Source: Cloacimonetes bacterium SCGC AAA252-N17 (lineage in GTDB: Bacteria > Cloacimonadota > Cloacimonadia > JGIOTU-2). Taken from it: a stretch of 8,053 bases of DNA. The notes beneath the pieces were generated by a model. It was not told the origin of the DNA and searched no databases. It was given only the letters and a program-made list of their open reading frames with translations. The stretch's first letter is position 1. Each line of letters begins with the position of its first letter. The DNA is taken from positions 1 through 8,053 of the forward strand of contig ASNI01000089.1 in NCBI GenBank assembly GCA_000404785.1, read 5' to 3'. Made by a program: the position numbers and the translations under genes. This document shows, piece after piece, positions 5,891-8,053 of the stretch.

Positions 5891-8053
5891 ATGATAAAAA
5901 AAGTTTTAAAAAAGTTTTTTGGAACTCAGTTCGACCGGGAAGTGAAGAAAATTCAACCCGTTGTGGATGAGATAAATCGCATTTATGAAGGACTTTCCTC
6001 TCTTTCTGAAGAGGAACTTAAGCACAAAACCGTTGAATTCAAAGAGAAAATTCAGGATAGTATTGATAAGAAGCAGCAATTAGTTGATGAGCTTGAACTC
6101 CGATATGATGAGACTTCTGACGATAATGAGAAAGACAAGATCGGTTTCCAGATCGATGATGCAAAGAAAGAGCTCGATGAGGAAACCAAAAACGTTCTTG
6201 AAGAAATTCTACCTGATGCCTTTGCAGTGATAAAGGAAACATGCAGACGCCTTGTTGGCACTTCATGGTCGGTTCGCGGACGTGAAACAAAATGGAACAT
6301 GATACCTTATGATGTTCAGCTCATCGGCGCGATCTCTCTGCATAAGGGAATGGTCACAGAGATGAAAACCGGTGAAGGAAAAACCCTTGCTGCGACCATG
6401 CCGCTCTATCTGAACGCACTTGTGGGTAAGGGATCACATCTTATTACTGTAAACGACTATCTTGCTCAACGTGACGCTGAATGGATGGGACAGATATACA
6501 AATATCACGGTTTTACTGTTGGTTGTATTTTCGGGAATCAAGAACCATCGGTGCGTAGAGAGCAATATGCTGCTGATATCACCTACGGCACAAATAATGA
6601 GTTCGGCTTTGATTATCTAAGAGATAATATGGCGATCAGTCCTGAAAGCATCGTGCAGCGAGGGCATTATTATTGTATCGTTGATGAGGCCGATAGTGTG
6701 CTTATAGACGAAGCAAGAACTCCACTTATTATTTCGGGTACAGTTGAGCACTCGAAAAATTATTTCAGGGAACTCAATCCACAGATCAGAAAATTAGTGA
6801 CCAAGCAGCAACGTTTAGTGAATGAACTCCTCTCCGAGATAAATACAATGATCGAGAATGGGACTTCGCAGGAAAATGAATTTGAATTCGGGAAGAAAAT
6901 GCTAACAGTAAAGCGTGCAGCTCCCAAGTCCAAGAGATTTTTAAAAATCTTGAAAGACGGACCCTATCAGAAGATAATGAACGAAATCGAGGGGCAGTAT
7001 CTGCGAGAGAAACAGCTTCATAAGATTGACGAGCAGCTTTACTATACCATCGACGAAGGGCAGCGCAGTGCAGACCTTAATGAGATGGGGCAGGATGAGC
7101 TTTCTAAATTTGACAGCTCACTTTTTATCATGCCGGACCTTGATGAAGAGATCGAAAAAATAAATAAAGATGAGTCCCTTAATTCGGCTGCAAAGCAGGT
7201 AAAAAAGCAGAAGTCGCAGGAAGATTTTTTAGAAAAGAATGAGAAGCTTCATAATATAAAACAAATGCTGCTTGCATATTCACTTTTTGAAAAAGATGTG
7301 GAATATATTGTAACAGATAACCGAGTTGTTATTGTGGATCAATTTACCGGACGTATCATGCCCGGAAGACGATTTAGTGAAGGACTCCATCAGGCGTTGG
7401 AAGCAAAGGAGAATGTTCAGATACAAGAAGCCACGCAAACGCTTGCAACTATTACGCTTCAGAACTATTTCCGTATGTACACAAAACTTGCAGGTATGAC
7501 GGGTACAGCCATCACAGAGCAGGTTGAGTTTGAAGAAATTTATAAACTTCCCGTGATTGAAATTCCTACCAATGAACCGATACGCAGAATTGATTATGAT
7601 GATTTGATCTACAGAACTAAGAAGGAGAAATACGAAGCGCTCGCCGATGAAATTGAAGAGATGTATCAACAACGCAGACCTGTGCTCGTAGGAACAATAT
7701 CCGTTGAAGTTTCAGAGATCATCAGCCGGTTGCTGAAAAGAAAGAATGTTCCTCATGAAGTGCTGAACGCAAAATATCATGAGAAAGAAGCTGAAATCGT
7801 TGCCTATGCCGGACTACCCGGTGCTATAACCATTGCTACGAATATGGCAGGTCGTGGAACAGATATCAAACTTGGCGAAGAGGTTGTTCGATGCGATACC
7901 TGTATCGTTAAATGTATGGGGGACTGTAAGGATGCGGGAAATAATAAACCAAATCCTGATCATAACTGCAAGGAAAAAATGCCCTGCGGTTTGCATATCA
8001 TTGGCACAGAGCGTCACGAAAGCAGACGAATCGACAGACAGTTGCGCGGACGT
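5891..8053 (+). CDS. secA: Preprotein translocase ATPase SecA, 3' end outside window
   Basis: SecA is the ATPase that pushes unfolded preproteins through SecYEG at the inner membrane. The frame is open for 721 residues from the ATG at 5891 to the window end. Seen are Walker A MKTGEGKT (158-165), the DEAD box DEAD (265-268) followed by DEARTPLIISG, IVDQFTGR (481-488), MTGTA (536-540), and motif GRGTDIKLG (654-662) followed by IIGTERHESRRIDRQLRGR (703-721). Compared with E. coli there is extra charged helical sequence before Walker A (about 55-105) and a much larger insertion in the preprotein-binding region (about 330-460), as in Bacteroidota-type SecA. After GRGTDIKLG an insertion carries six cysteines (C668, C671, C675, C679, C693, C699). 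The helical wing/scaffold end and any C-terminal zinc site lie beyond the window. No good SD precedes the ATG (only AAGAAG at 5874-5879), but the N-terminus MIKKVLKKFFGTQFDRE fits the family. Confidence 0.97.
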   Translation, partial: MIKKVLKKFFGTQFDREVKKIQPVVDEINRIYEGLSSLSEEELKHKTVEFKEKIQDSIDKKQQLVDELELRYDETSDDNEKDKIGFQIDDAKKELDEETKNVLEEILPDAFAVIKETCRRLVGTSWSVRGRETKWNMIPYDVQLIGAISLHKGMVTEMKTGEGKTLAATMPLYLNALVGKGSHLITVNDYLAQRDAEWMGQIYKYHGFTVGCIFGNQEPSVRREQYAADITYGTNNEFGFDYLRDNMAISPESIVQRGHYYCIVDEADSVLIDEARTPLIISGTVEHSKNYFRELNPQIRKLVTKQQRLVNELLSEINTMIENGTSQENEFEFGKKMLTVKRAAPKSKRFLKILKDGPYQKIMNEIEGQYLREKQLHKIDEQLYYTIDEGQRSADLNEMGQDELSKFDSSLFIMPDLDEEIEKINKDESLNSAAKQVKKQKSQEDFLEKNEKLHNIKQMLLAYSLFEKDVEYIVTDNRVVIVDQFTGRIMPGRRFSEGLHQALEAKENVQIQEATQTLATITLQNYFRMYTKLAGMTGTAITEQVEFEEIYKLPVIEIPTNEPIRRIDYDDLIYRTKKEKYEALADEIEEMYQQRRPVLVGTISVEVSEIISRLLKRKNVPHEVLNAKYHEKEAEIVAYAGLPGAITIATNMAGRGTDIKLGEEVVRCDTCIVKCMGDCKDAGNNKPNPDHNCKEKMPCGLHIIGTERHESRRIDRQLRGR

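Noticed and set aside
1..8053. CRISPR array, tRNA, rRNA, insertion sequence or prophage genes
   Set aside because: I saw no regularly spaced repeats, no tRNA-like cloverleaf sequence, no rRNA segments and no transposase or integrase motifs in the frames I read.

Overview
This is a low-GC bacterial chromosome segment. It carries the end of a translation operon (tsf, pyrH, frr), a small ferredoxin gene, a large membrane glycosyltransferase-like gene, two small genes on the opposite strand, and most of secA. The organism is probably in or near the FCB superphylum (Bacteroidota, Cloacimonadota, Fibrobacterota and relatives). The reasons are a DUF2723/TPR membrane protein with the SFWDCGEY, HPPG and TNGDNDTFPLWY signatures, a SecA with the long insertions usual in that group, and a short EF-Ts. 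A Cloacimonadota-like bacterium is my best guess, but I cannot verify it without a search.

Layout: (1) 1-2002 is a tight + strand run of tsf (5' end outside the window), pyrH, frr and a 59-residue 2x[4Fe-4S] ferredoxin. Gaps are 1 nt (tsf/pyrH), 90 nt (pyrH/frr) and 6 nt (frr/ferredoxin). (2) 2007-4628 is a polytopic membrane protein with a C-terminal TPR region, starting 4 nt after the ferredoxin stop, so probably in the same transcript. (3) 4629-5890 is a more AT-rich, gene-poor stretch. It holds two minus-strand accessory genes: a double zinc-ribbon membrane protein and a solitary HicB-family protein. The leader between them has overlapping inverted repeats that could form alternative hairpins. 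(4) 5891-8053 is secA, open at the window end, with its own leader: a candidate extended -10 box and a hairpin just upstream of the start.

The core genes act in protein synthesis and export. EF-Ts recycles EF-Tu, RRF recycles ribosomes, PyrH makes UDP for RNA and nucleotide sugars, SecA drives export, and the DUF2723 protein may glycosylate exported proteins. The ferredoxin's link to this set is unclear. I found no complete novel defence or mobile system. The most notable points are a six-cysteine insertion in SecA nucleotide-binding domain 2, the attenuator-like leader of the zinc-ribbon gene, the HicB without HicA, and the ferredoxin wedged between frr and the DUF2723 gene.
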